From an uncultured Clostridia bacterium (GTDB lineage Bacteria > Bacillota > Clostridia > Christensenellales > DTU072): a DNA stretch of 31,911 nucleotides. Below the pieces are notes generated by a model. That model saw only the letters and a list, made by a program, of their open reading frames with translations, was not told the DNA's origin and made no database searches. Positions 15,394 through 23,652 of the stretch are shown piece by piece. Location of the stretch: positions 1 to 31,911 of the forward strand of contig CAKQTC010000016.1 of assembly GCA_934274515.1 (NCBI GenBank), written 5' to 3'. Position 1 is the stretch's first letter. Every line of letters starts with the position of its first letter. The position numbers were made by a program, and so were the translations under genes.

Positions 15394-16533
15394 ATGGATT
15401 TAGAAAAAATCAGAAAGGAAATAGACGCGGTAGACGACAAAATCGCCGCCCTTTACTCCGAGCGAATGAGCCTTGTAAAAAAAGTCGCGGACGCGAAACG
15501 AGAAACGGGCGCTCCGACCGAAAACACCGAACGCGAACGAGAGATTCTTAATCGCGTGACGCAAAACTTGCCGAACGAACTCAAACTTTACGCCAAACAA
15601 GTTTTTGAAACGTTGTTTTCCACGTCGAAAGCGTATCAATCACATTTTTGCTCGTCGGTTTCGCCTATAAAAACCAAAATCTCAGACGCGCTCGGTCGCC
15701 GTGACGAATTCCCGGTTTCCGCGTCCGTCGCCTGCCAAGGGTTACCCGGCGCGTATTCGCAAAAAGCCGCGGAAAAACTTTTTTCTATCCCGTCGATAAC
15801 CTATTTTCGCGACTGGAACGCCGTCTTTTCGGCGGTGGAAAAAGGGCTTTGTCAATACGGCGTTTTGCCGATAGAAAACAGCACCGCCGGCAGCGTGAAC
15901 GCCGTTTACGACCTTATGCGCAAACACGACTTCTTTATCGCACGTTGCGTAAAACTGCGCATAGCGCATTTTTTACTGTCGCGAGAAAGCCTAAAACCGG
16001 AGGAAATTACGGAAATCGTTTCGCACGAGCAGGCGATTAATCAATGCTCGGAGTTCCTAAAAACGCTTAAAAACGTAAAAATAACGCGTTGCGAAAACAC
16101 CGCTCTCGCCGCAAAAATCGTCGCCGAACGCAAAGAAAAGGGCGTAGCGTGTATATCCGGTCGCGACTGCACCGGGATATACGGACTTAAAATTATTGCG
16201 TCCGAAATTCAAAACGCCGATTCTAATTTTACGCGGTTCATCGCCGTGTCAAAACAAATGAAAATTTTTGACGGTTCAGATAAAATCTCAGTTATGGTCA
16301 ACCTTCCGCACGAAACGGGTAGCCTAAACCGACTGTTAAACCGTTTTTCCACTCTCGGATTGAATCTCACGAAACTCGAATCTCGCCCTATCGGGTCTTC
16401 GCCGTTCGAGTTTGCGTTTTACTTCGACTTCGACGCCGACATCGGAAAAATCGAAGTTCTTAATCTCATAGCGGAACTTGAAAACACGTGCGACCGATTC
16501 GTGTTCCTTGGCGGATATAAGGAAATTATGTAA
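15394..16533 (+). CDS. pheA: Bifunctional chorismate mutase / prephenate dehydratase (P-protein)
   Basis: PheA turns chorismate into prephenate and then phenylpyruvate, committing flux to phenylalanine. Residues 1 to about 85 are an AroQ-type all-helical chorismate mutase (RKEIDAVDDKIAALYSERM, then AKRE). About 108-285 is prephenate dehydratase with GLPGAYSQKAAEK, PIENSTAGSVNAVYDL, SHEQAINQC and the catalytic-site NFTRF. About 295-375 is an ACT domain with ETGSLNRLL and the Phe-binding ESRP motif, so feedback inhibition by phenylalanine is likely. CGGAG lies upstream of ATG; the gap to aroC is 16 bases. Together with tyrA in the same operon, it explains why both Phe and Tyr codons appear in the leader peptide. 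Confidence 0.96.
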   Translation: MDLEKIRKEIDAVDDKIAALYSERMSLVKKVADAKRETGAPTENTEREREILNRVTQNLPNELKLYAKQVFETLFSTSKAYQSHFCSSVSPIKTKISDALGRRDEFPVSASVACQGLPGAYSQKAAEKLFSIPSITYFRDWNAVFSAVEKGLCQYGVLPIENSTAGSVNAVYDLMRKHDFFIARCVKLRIAHFLLSRESLKPEEITEIVSHEQAINQCSEFLKTLKNVKITRCENTALAAKIVAERKEKGVACISGRDCTGIYGLKIIASEIQNADSNFTRFIAVSKQMKIFDGSDKISVMVNLPHETGSLNRLLNRFSTLGLNLTKLESRPIGSSPFEFAFYFDFDADIGKIEVLNLIAELENTCDRFVFLGGYKEIM

Positions 16534-16535
16534 AA

Positions 16536-17285
16536 ATGGCAAAATTCGGTCTTATCGGAAATCCGCTTATTCACTCCGTTTCCCCGCAGGTGCATCGGCT
16601 TTTAGGGTTAGACGACTACGCGCTTTATCCTCTCGAAGAAAGCGAGTTGCCTTCGTTCGTTTCCCGTGGCGAACTCGACGGATTTAACGTTACCGTTCCT
16701 TATAAAGAGAAGATTATTCCGTTGCTGTCTTCCGTGCGCGGCGCGGCGAAAAGAATAGGGGCGGTAAACACGGTCGTAAAGACGGAAAACGGTTACGTCG
16801 GGTACAACACCGACGCGGACGGAATGATTTACGCGTTAAAAAAAGCGAATATCGACCCGACGGGCAAGAACGTATATATATTAGGCACGGGCGGTACGGG
16901 AAAAACGGCGGAATACGTTGCCGATTTACTCGGCGCGAAAACCGTCGTTAAAGTCGGCAGAAAAAGCGCGGTAAACTACGAAAACGTCTATTCGTTTGCC
17001 TTGGACGTCGAAATAATCATCAACGCCACTCCCGTGGGAATGTATCCGAAAACGGGCGATTGTCCGATAAATTTGACGAAGTTTCCTTGTTTAAGCGGCG
17101 TATTCGACTGCATATACAACCCTACGCCGACGGTGCTCGTATCGACGGCAAAAAAAATGAACGTACCCGCGGCAAACGGACTTCTTATGTTAATCGAACA
17201 GGCGCGAAAAGCGGAAGAGTTTTTTCTGAAAACGTCCCGCCCGCCCACCCTTACGGAGCGCGTTGCGCAAATTATAAAAATTTAA
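16536..17285 (+). CDS. aroE: Shikimate dehydrogenase
   Basis: AroE reduces 3-dehydroshikimate to shikimate with NADPH. Evidence includes GNPLIHSVSPQVH (shikimate-binding serines), NVTVPYKEKIIPL with the catalytic Lys, GAVNTVV, GYNTDADG with the catalytic Asp, GTGGTGKTA in the nucleotide-binding fold, INATPVGMYP, and NGLLMLIEQARKA. The length of 249 residues is slightly short for the family (usually 260-290). It is the last gene of the operon, two bases after pheA. No convincing terminator follows before the lysine riboswitch promoter. 3-Dehydroquinate dehydratase and shikimate kinase are not in this window. Confidence 0.95.
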   Translation: MAKFGLIGNPLIHSVSPQVHRLLGLDDYALYPLEESELPSFVSRGELDGFNVTVPYKEKIIPLLSSVRGAAKRIGAVNTVVKTENGYVGYNTDADGMIYALKKANIDPTGKNVYILGTGGTGKTAEYVADLLGAKTVVKVGRKSAVNYENVYSFALDVEIIINATPVGMYPKTGDCPINLTKFPCLSGVFDCIYNPTPTVLVSTAKKMNVPAANGLLMLIEQARKAEEFFLKTSRPPTLTERVAQIIKI

Positions 17286-17314
17286 GGTTTTTTCAAGAAA
17301 TTCTTTTTATTTCG

Positions 17315-17343
17315 TTGACAACGGGTTATGCGTGTGCTAACAT
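17315..17343 (+). promoter_or_regulatory. Promoter of the lysine riboswitch-nhaC transcript
   Basis: TTGACA (17315-17320) and TAACAT (17338-17343) are 17 bases apart. Transcription would begin about six bases before the P1 stem of the riboswitch. Confidence 0.75.
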
Positions 17344-17355
17344 TCTAACTAAATT

Positions 17356-17518
17356 CGATAGAGGTGCGGATTTTGAAAAGTAGTTTTTCCTTTTCGGACG
17401 GTCGTTGTTCGGAAAAGCGAAAGGCAAATCCGCCGAGGCGACGTTTTTTCGACCGATTGCGCTGCCGGGAAACAGGGAAATACCTTGTTTACTGTCACAG
17501 GTTTGTGGAGCGCTATCG
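17356..17518 (+). ncRNA. Lysine riboswitch (L box)
   Basis: The region matches the lysine-sensing aptamer in order and spacing. It has GATAGAGGTGCGG at the 5' side, a long hairpin CCTTTTC..GAAAAG area, CCGCCGAGGC, then GCTGCCGGG, ACTGTCAC and GTGGAGCGCTATC at the 3' side. P1 closes as CGATAG (17356-17361) with CTATCG (17513-17518). When lysine binds, P1 is stabilised and the downstream terminator forms, so expression falls as lysine rises. Recognition is from conserved core motifs by eye; a covariance-model search would be decisive. Confidence 0.9.
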
Positions 17519-17580
17519 TTGCCGTTTTCTTTATGTGATTGTCGCGCGGTAACAGGTGTTTCACCCGTTATCGCGTTTTT
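17518..17580 (+). terminator. Expression platform of the lysine riboswitch
   Basis: The terminator hairpin pairs 17545-17558 with 17562-17575 (CGCGGTAACAGGTG with CACCCGTTATCGCG, one mismatch and one G-U) and is followed by TTTTT. The competing antiterminator pairs GTTGCCG (17518-17524) with CGGTAAC (17547-17553). That strand starts at the base closing P1, so ligand binding would favour the terminator. Confidence 0.8.
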
Positions 17581-17645
17581 ATTCCGTTTTTTGCCCGAAC
17601 AACAAATTACGGATAAAGATAAATCTTTTACAGGAGAAAAAATTT

Positions 17646-19394
17646 ATGTTCACGCAACTTATCGGTGCGGGGGAGTACTTTATCGGTACTTTTTGGGCTT
17701 TCGTCCCGGCTATCATAGCAATCGTTCTCGCACTCATCACCAAACAAGTTTATCTTAGTTTGTTCGCAGGGATTTTTGCCGGCGCAATGTTTCTTTCGGA
17801 CGGCAATCCGCTCGACGCGTTAACCAAACTGTTTGAAACCATGGGCACGCAACTCGGCGAAAACGGCGGCATTCTCATTTTTCTTGTCGTTTTGGGTATC
17901 TTCGCCGTGATTATGGTTAAGTCCGGCGGTTCGCAAGCGTACGGAGAATGGGCGTCCAGAAAAATCAAGACGAAAACCGGCGCGCAACTCGCGACCATAG
18001 GTCTTGGTTGTCTTATCTTCGTAGACGACTATTTTAACTGTCTTACCGTAGGCAACGCAATGCGTCCCGTTACCGACAAAGCAAAACTTTCGCACGCAAA
18101 ACTAGCGTATCTAATCGACTCGACGGCTGCGCCCGTCTGTATCATTGCCCCTATCTCTTCGTGGGCGGCGGCGGTTACGGGCTTTATCGGCTCGGACAGT
18201 CAAGGCTTGGTCGATTTTATCAAAACCATTCCTTTCAATATGTACGCGCTGTTTACCATAGCGATGATGATTCTTTTCGCAGTGCTTAAACTCGACCTTT
18301 TCAAGATGAAAAAGAACGAAAAAGCGGCGGAAAACGGCGACCTTTACGCAGGCGAAACCGACCTTCCCACCGAAGACATCAAAGTTGACGGCAACAAAAA
18401 AGGAAAGGTTTCTTCCTTGCTTTTCCCTATCATAACTCTTATCGTTTGCTGCGTCGGTTCTATGTATTACAACGGTTATAGAGCAGGGTATCCGAAGTTT
18501 ATCGAAGCGTTTGCAAACTGCGATTCGGGCATTTCTCTTGCCGTAGGCAGCGTTATCGCGCTTATAATAACGGTCATTTTCTATGCGGCGACCAAACGCC
18601 TTTCGTTTAAGGAATGTATGGAATCTCTCACCGAAGGGTTCAAATCCATGGTTCCCGCCATCCTTATTCTTACGTTTGCTTGGACGCTCTGCGCTCTTAT
18701 GGGCGCGAAAGCACAACCCGGCAGCCTTAACGCAAGGGAGTTTATCCAAACGGTGTTCGGATACGACGAAGTAACGGGCGCGACAAACACGACTATGGCG
18801 ATGGGTATAATTCCCGCTATATTCTTCATTATCGCTTGCCTTATTTCCTTTGCTACCGGTACCAGTTGGGGCACATTCGGAACCCTTATTCCGATTTCTC
18901 TTTGCATACTCGGTCAAGCCAACCCCTCGCTTATGTATCTTTCGATGTCGGCGGTTCTTGCCGGCGCGGTTTACGGTGACCACGTAAGCCCCATATCGGA
19001 CACCACGATTATGGCAAGTACGGGAGCGCGGTGTAACCATCTTGACCACGTGCGCACGCAGATGCCTTACGCAACCATTGTCGCCGTAATGTGTTTCATC
19101 GTATATATAGCGATGGGTTTCGTCGCGGCAAATCTTTCTTACGGAGCGACCGTCGGAATAACGCTTGCAATGGGCGTCGTTATGCTCGCGCTGTTCGTCA
19201 CCGCCGTTTACTTCCTTGACAAAAAAGGCGTTCTCGACAAAATGACGGACAAACTCAGTCTTGCGTTTGCGAAAGTGACGGGTAAAACAAAACGCAGTTT
19301 AAGCGACACCATTCAAGGCGGCTCGGAAGTATCGGATTTAATCGACGATATGAAAAAGAAAAACGAAGATTCTTCGGATACGGAAGAAAAATAA
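17646..19394 (+). CDS. NhaC-family Na+/H+ antiporter superfamily, probable lysine transporter
   Basis: This 582-residue polytopic membrane protein belongs to the NhaC branch of the ion transporter superfamily. It has about a dozen hydrophobic segments and conserved polar blocks such as LIFVDDYFNCLTVGNAMRP, DSTAAPVCIIAPISSWAAA, FATGTSWGTFGTLIPI and VLAGAVYGDHVSPISDTTIMAS. An open frame extends 30 codons upstream into the riboswitch terminator, but AGGAG about 10 bases before the ATG at 17646 marks the start. Lysine-riboswitch-controlled NhaC-type proteins have been proposed as lysine transporters (LysW), and the control region here makes lysine uptake the best guess. The C-terminus is charged and cytoplasmic. 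Ion coupling and direction are not visible in sequence. Confidence 0.88.
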   Translation: MFTQLIGAGEYFIGTFWAFVPAIIAIVLALITKQVYLSLFAGIFAGAMFLSDGNPLDALTKLFETMGTQLGENGGILIFLVVLGIFAVIMVKSGGSQAYGEWASRKIKTKTGAQLATIGLGCLIFVDDYFNCLTVGNAMRPVTDKAKLSHAKLAYLIDSTAAPVCIIAPISSWAAAVTGFIGSDSQGLVDFIKTIPFNMYALFTIAMMILFAVLKLDLFKMKKNEKAAENGDLYAGETDLPTEDIKVDGNKKGKVSSLLFPIITLIVCCVGSMYYNGYRAGYPKFIEAFANCDSGISLAVGSVIALIITVIFYAATKRLSFKECMESLTEGFKSMVPAILILTFAWTLCALMGAKAQPGSLNAREFIQTVFGYDEVTGATNTTMAMGIIPAIFFIIACLISFATGTSWGTFGTLIPISLCILGQANPSLMYLSMSAVLAGAVYGDHVSPISDTTIMASTGARCNHLDHVRTQMPYATIVAVMCFIVYIAMGFVAANLSYGATVGITLAMGVVMLALFVTAVYFLDKKGVLDKMTDKLSLAFAKVTGKTKRSLSDTIQGGSEVSDLIDDMKKKNEDSSDTEEK

Positions 19395-19420
19395 TCATAC
19401 AAAAAACAAAAGATAACCTT

Positions 19421-19447
19421 AAAAGCCGCCTTTCGAGGCGGCTTTTT
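19421..19447 (+). terminator. Intrinsic terminator after the NhaC-family gene
   Basis: A perfect 10-bp stem AAAAGCCGCC/GGCGGCTTTT around loop TTTCGA ends in T residues, 26 bases past the stop codon. Confidence 0.92.
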
Positions 19448-19570
19448 CCTGTTTTTTTCAAAAAATATGTTTTTTTATGCGATTTTATCGAAATGTGCAA
19501 CCCGAAAAGTTTCGGTTTCTCGCCGTTTGCGGCGTAAAAATCGCGCCTAAGGCACTCTTTAACGCGACGT

Positions 19571-19599
19571 TTGACAATTACTACGGTTTGCTATATACT
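19571..19599 (+). promoter_or_regulatory. Promoter of the ABC transporter gene
   Basis: TTGACA (19571-19576) and TATACT (19594-19599) are 17 bases apart. The leader to the ATG at 19656 is about 50 bases. Confidence 0.8.
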
Positions 19600-19655
19600 G
19601 TTATAGTGCTATTTTCGGCGTTAGGGGGGACCGAACATAACGCTAAGGAGTGCTA

Positions 19656-22424
19656 ATGATTGTTCTTAGAAACATACAGAAAAACTATTATTTAAGTAAA
19701 AGTAACGTCGTTCACGTTCTTAAAGGTGTGAGTTTGGCGTTTCGGAAAAACGAATTCGTTTCCGTTCTCGGTCCGAGCGGCTGCGGAAAAACCACGTTGT
19801 TAAACATTATCGGCGGACTCGACGTCTGCGATTCGGGAGAAATCGTCGTCGGCGGCGTTTCTACCGCTAAGTTTTCCGCTTCCGATTGGGATAACTACCG
19901 CAATAAGCGTATCGGGTTCGTTTTTCAATCGTATAACCTTATTCCCCACCTTAACGCCGTACGCAACGTCGAAATGCCGCTCGTTCTTGCGGGAATGAAA
20001 AAAAGCGAGTGTAGAAAAAAAGCAATAGCGGTTCTCGAAAGAGTCGGACTTAAAGACCAAATCTATAAAAAACCGCTTCAATTAAGCGGCGGACAAATGC
20101 AAAGAGTCGCGCTTGCGCGTGCGCTTATTACCGATCCGGATATTATTTTGGCGGACGAACCGACGGGCGCGCTCGACGCAGAGTCCAGCGTGCAGGTCAT
20201 GGATCTTCTCCGCGAAGTCTCGCGCGATCGTTTGGTTATTATGGTTACTCACAATAACCAACTCGCGGAAGAATATTCCACCCGCATAATAAACCTTGCA
20301 GGCGGCGTAGTCGCAGGCGACAACAATCCTTTGGAAGAAGGCGCGGAAGAAGAACTCGCCGAAGAACAACCTTTACCGCTTTACGACGAAAGCCGCAGCG
20401 TTTTCGCATCGCTATATCTTGACGGAATCGCACCCGTTCACGAAGAACCCGTTCGCGAAGAACATCCCGAAACCGATAAAAAGCGCGCCGCAGCCGCGAG
20501 GCGTAACCGTAAAAAGAACTCTGCGCCCGTAAAAAAGGCGCGCACGAGAAAATCGCACCTTTCTTTCTCTACGGCAATCGAACTTAGCGCGAGAACGCTT
20601 ATAAGTAAAAAAATTCGCACCTCGCTTACTTCTTTCGCCGGCTCGATAGGCATAATAGGAATAATTCTCGTACTCGCTTTTTCTACCGGCGTAAACGCGT
20701 ACATAAAGAACTTGGAAGAAGCCTCTCTTTCTATGTATCCGCTTTCGATTTCCAGCAGTTCCATCGATCCGACTTCCATCCTTTCGAGTTTCTTAGGAGG
20801 AAGCACAAACAACGACAGAGAGTCTTTCCCGTCGGGCGACACCATTTACACCAACAAAGTTTTGGGCAACGTAATGGAAAATTTCACAAACTACACCGCG
20901 TCCAACGATTTACCGTCTTTTAAGGAACATCTCTCGAAAACGTGGGACGATTCTCTCGGTTATTATAAATGTAACTACGGCGTTTCTCTTAACGTTTACG
21001 CAAAAGACCCACAATCGTCAGACAAATTTATGAAAACGGAGCCGTTTACCGACGTTATGGATCAGGCACTTTCAAGCCTAACGTTTTTCGGGCAAAGCCT
21101 TGCCGACAATAAGATAGTCAATCAAGCGAAACAGTACGCCGAGTATATGAGCAGTTGGAGCGAACTCGTAGACAACGACGAACTTCTTAAAACGCAATAC
21201 GACCTTATCGGCAAAAAATCACGTTGGCCGTCGGCAGAGATTAAAACCGACGAAAACGGAGATAAGGTTGCCGAAGTTATTATTTCGGTAGACGAAAAAA
21301 ACCAAATCAACGATTACTCGTTGTTTATGCTCGGTCTTAAATCGGAAAAAGAACTGATTGAAGCATTGTTCAAAAAAGACTTCTTCTCTACGGCAACGTT
21401 TTCCGTAGAAGAATTGCTTAATCTCGAATATTACGTTTTGGGCGGCTATAATTATTATTCCAAAAACGACGAAGGGCACTGGGTAAAAACCCCGAAATCG
21501 GAACAGAGTGCGGAATTCGTTAAAAACAATTACTCGGTTAAAGCGAAGGTAGTCGGCGTCGTTCGTCCTAAAAAAGGCGCGACGGGACTCACCATTACCG
21601 GAGCCATCGGCTACAAATCCACCCTCACCAAATACCTTATCGGACAAGCGGTGGAAAACGACGCCGTAAAGGCGCAACAGAAAGAAGCAAGGTATAGAGT
21701 TGACGGCGAAAACGTTTCTTTTGAAGAAGTAACCGATTTTTCAAAAGCAAAGTTCATCAGCGCAAAAGACATCACCAGTACAGGCTCTAGATTCACCGAA
21801 AAGGACTTTAACGAACGCCTCACCGAGATGGGGCTTGCGGACGAAACCAAGCCTAAATCAATAGAAATATACGCGCACACGTTTGAAAATAAGGAAAAAA
21901 TAAAAGCGTATATCGAGGCGTATAATGCCGAACAGGTAAATAACGGCGCAGAGAAAAAGAAAATAAAATATACCGATATGCTCGACTCGATGATGTCGTT
22001 CGTCAATACGATGTCGGACGCGATAAGCAAAGTTTTAATAGGCTTTACGTCGATTTCTCTTATAGTAAGTTCGATTATGATATCGGTCATAATCTATACT
22101 TCGGTTTTGGAGCGTCGAAAAGAAGTCGGTATCCTTCGCTCTATCGGAGCAAGAAAACTCGATATTACTTCTATTTTCGTCGCGGAAAGCGGTATGCTCG
22201 GTCTGTATTCAGGGTTGCTCGGCGTGCTAATAGGTTGGATACTTACGTTGCCTATAAACGTCATACTAAAAGCAAAAGTCGGCATAGCAAATCTTGCCAT
22301 CGTGCTATGGTGGCACCCGCTTGCAATGGTGGCGATAAGTTTTGCTTTGAGTATAACGGCAGGCGTTATCCCCGCCCTTATGGGAGCAAAACAAGACCCC
22401 GCCGTCGCGCTGAGAACAGAATAG
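19656..22424 (+). CDS. MacB/FtsX-type ABC transporter, fused ATPase and permease
   Basis: This 922-residue protein joins an ABC ATPase to an FtsX-like permease. The ATPase (about residues 1-225) has Walker A GPSGCGKTT, a Q-loop FVFQSYNL, signature LSGGQMQRVALARAL, Walker B IILADEPTGALD and the H-loop MVTHNN, most like LolD/MacB. A charged linker (about 225-310) leads to one membrane helix (IGIIGIILVLAFSTGVNA), a roughly 400-residue extracytoplasmic domain, and three more helices around ERRKEVGILRSIGARKLDI, the FtsX/MacB coupling motif. This type acts as a mechanotransmission machine rather than a classical importer. Substrate is unknown; peptide, antibiotic or lipoprotein handling are options. 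AAGGAG lies 5 bases before ATG at 19656; a GTG six bases earlier overlaps it and is unlikely. Confidence 0.92.
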   Translation: MIVLRNIQKNYYLSKSNVVHVLKGVSLAFRKNEFVSVLGPSGCGKTTLLNIIGGLDVCDSGEIVVGGVSTAKFSASDWDNYRNKRIGFVFQSYNLIPHLNAVRNVEMPLVLAGMKKSECRKKAIAVLERVGLKDQIYKKPLQLSGGQMQRVALARALITDPDIILADEPTGALDAESSVQVMDLLREVSRDRLVIMVTHNNQLAEEYSTRIINLAGGVVAGDNNPLEEGAEEELAEEQPLPLYDESRSVFASLYLDGIAPVHEEPVREEHPETDKKRAAAARRNRKKNSAPVKKARTRKSHLSFSTAIELSARTLISKKIRTSLTSFAGSIGIIGIILVLAFSTGVNAYIKNLEEASLSMYPLSISSSSIDPTSILSSFLGGSTNNDRESFPSGDTIYTNKVLGNVMENFTNYTASNDLPSFKEHLSKTWDDSLGYYKCNYGVSLNVYAKDPQSSDKFMKTEPFTDVMDQALSSLTFFGQSLADNKIVNQAKQYAEYMSSWSELVDNDELLKTQYDLIGKKSRWPSAEIKTDENGDKVAEVIISVDEKNQINDYSLFMLGLKSEKELIEALFKKDFFSTATFSVEELLNLEYYVLGGYNYYSKNDEGHWVKTPKSEQSAEFVKNNYSVKAKVVGVVRPKKGATGLTITGAIGYKSTLTKYLIGQAVENDAVKAQQKEARYRVDGENVSFEEVTDFSKAKFISAKDITSTGSRFTEKDFNERLTEMGLADETKPKSIEIYAHTFENKEKIKAYIEAYNAEQVNNGAEKKKIKYTDMLDSMMSFVNTMSDAISKVLIGFTSISLIVSSIMISVIIYTSVLERRKEVGILRSIGARKLDITSIFVAESGMLGLYSGLLGVLIGWILTLPINVILKAKVGIANLAIVLWWHPLAMVAISFALSITAGVIPALMGAKQDPAVALRTE

Positions 22425-22441
22425 CGACAAACTCAAACGAC

Positions 22442-22472
22442 AAAAACGACTTCGTAAAGAAGTCGTTTTTTT
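22442..22472 (+). terminator. Intrinsic terminator after the ABC transporter gene
   Basis: AAAAACGACTTC/GAAGTCGTTTTT (22442-22453 and 22459-22470) with loop GTAAA is followed by further T residues, 17 bases past the stop codon. Confidence 0.92.
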
Positions 22473-22570
22473 ATGCGCGTCGTTTCGATATTATTTCTTT
22501 TTTCGGAAAATTCTTGTTGCAGAAAAGTCGTTCGGTTTTTGCGAAAAGAAGAAACTACTTTTTCCGTTAT

Positions 22571-22601
22571 AAAAAAATTCCGCCCGAACGGACGGAATTT
22601 T
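22571..22601 (-). terminator. Intrinsic terminator of the rplM-rpsI operon
   Basis: On the minus strand, a hairpin AAAATTCCG ... CGGAATTTT with an inner CCG/CGG pairing is followed by a T run (forward A run at 22571-22577). It lies about 25 bases past the rpsI stop. Confidence 0.85.
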
Positions 22602-22625
22602 GTGTTTTGTCGTAGTTGCGACCGA

Positions 22626-23036
22626 TTATCTCTTCGAGAATTGCGGCGCTTTTCTTGCTTTGTGCAAGCCGTATTTCTTTCTTTCTTTCATTCTCGGGTC
22701 TCTCGTCAAGAAGCCTGCTTTTTTGAGTTCGGGACGAAGCGTTTCATCTGCTTCGCACAACGCTCTCGCGATACCGTGACGGATTGCTCCCGCTTGTCCG
22801 GTAAGTCCGCCGCCCGTTACGTTTACGACAACGTCGTATTTATCCGCCGTACCCGTGAGTTCGAGCGGTTGTTTCGCGATAAATTTTTGCGCGTCGGTCT
22901 TGAAGTACTCGTCAAGAGGCGACTTGTTTATCACTATTCCGTTTTCGCCGCCGGCGTAAATTCTTACTCTCGCGATGGCTTTCTTTCTTCTTCCTACTCC
23001 CCAGAACTGGATTTTAGCACTTTTGGTTTTTTTCAT
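22626..23036 (-). CDS. rpsI: 30S ribosomal protein S9
   Basis: S9 is a small-subunit protein whose C-terminal tail reaches the P-site tRNA. The 136 residues include GVGRRKKAIARVRI, DEYFKTD, GGGLTGQAGAIRHGIARAL, LRPELKKAGFLTRDPRMKERKKYG and the characteristic basic end KARKAPQFSKR. AGGTG lies just upstream of ATG. It is 12 bases downstream of rplM, the standard bacterial order. One odd phrase is SAKIQFWGVGRRK at the N-terminus, a common extension in Clostridia. Confidence 0.97.
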   Translation of the reverse strand: MKKTKSAKIQFWGVGRRKKAIARVRIYAGGENGIVINKSPLDEYFKTDAQKFIAKQPLELTGTADKYDVVVNVTGGGLTGQAGAIRHGIARALCEADETLRPELKKAGFLTRDPRMKERKKYGLHKARKAPQFSKR

Positions 23037-23048
23037 TGTTCACCTCGA

Positions 23049-23480
23049 TTATTTCAAGCAAAGTTCTTTGGGTTGTTGCGCGGTATGCGGATGTTCGTTT
23101 CCTTTGTAAACAAACAGTTTCTTTATCATACTTCTTCCGAGAGTGTTCTTCGGAAGCATGCCTTTTACCGCTTTGGTCAGAGCAAAATCGCTCTTTTCGT
23201 CCATAAGTTTGTCATATCTGATTTCTTTCAATCCGCCTACGTATCCGGTGTGATAACGATAGTATTTTTGCTCTCTCTTCTTACCGGTAAGTTCGATTTT
23301 GTCGGTATTGATAACGATTACGTAATCGCCCGTATCCACGTTGGGGGTATAAGTGGGCTTATTCTTTCCTTTTAACACAGATGCTACCTGAGAAGCGACT
23401 CTACCGAGAGGAAGTCCCGCCGCGTCAACGACGTACCAATCTCTTTTTACTTCCGCAGGTTTTGCCATATAAGACTTCAT
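23049..23480 (-). CDS. rplM: 50S ribosomal protein L13
   Basis: L13 is an early-assembling large-subunit protein. The 143 residues begin MKSYMAKPAEVKRDWYVVDA, the usual start for Bacillota. They continue with GLPLGRVASQVASVLKGKNK, VIVINTDKIELTGKK, YYRYHTGYVGGLKEI, AVKGMLPKNTLGRSM and KLFVYKGNEHPH, all family blocks. AAAGGAG lies 8 bases upstream of ATG. A structured leader and a good promoter precede it. Confidence 0.97.
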   Translation of the reverse strand: MKSYMAKPAEVKRDWYVVDAAGLPLGRVASQVASVLKGKNKPTYTPNVDTGDYVIVINTDKIELTGKKREQKYYRYHTGYVGGLKEIRYDKLMDEKSDFALTKAVKGMLPKNTLGRSMIKKLFVYKGNEHPHTAQQPKELCLK

Positions 23481-23489
23481 GGTAAAACT

Positions 23490-23566
23490 CCTTTTTTTAT
23501 AAAGTATTTACATACCCGAGTTACTTACGGCAAGGGGCTAATTCACCATAATAATTCAGTTTTGCC
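23490..23566 (-). promoter_or_regulatory. Structured rplM leader, possible L13 autoregulatory element
   Basis: The about 85-base 5' leader starts with GGCAA (23562-23566 on the forward strand) that pairs with TTGCC (23529-23533). An inner stem of AATT/AATT type sits within it. A second stem AAGTA/TACTT follows close to the ribosome binding site. The compact, paired leader in front of L13-S9 fits the known L13-leader class found in Bacillota, but I matched it by position and folding only. Confidence 0.45.
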
Positions 23567-23571
23567 TAAAT

Positions 23572-23600
23572 ATGATAATACACTAACCGCCGTTTGTCAA
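23572..23600 (-). promoter_or_regulatory. Promoter of the rplM-rpsI operon
   Basis: On the minus strand, TTGACA (23595-23600) and TATCAT (23572-23577) are 17 bases apart. The start would be at about 23565, the first base of the leader hairpin. Confidence 0.8.
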
Positions 23601-23652
23601 CCGTTTTTTCGGGACTTTTGACGAAAACTTCGTTTTTTCTTTATTTTTCTCG

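Noticed and set aside
18111..19049. A 312-codon minus-strand open frame opposite the NhaC-family gene
   Set aside because: It is basic, low in hydrophobic periodicity, has no ribosome binding site, and exactly shadows a well-supported gene.
22473..23375. A 300-codon plus-strand open frame across rpsI and rplM
   Set aside because: It is antisense to two certain ribosomal protein genes and has no ribosome binding site or recognisable domain.
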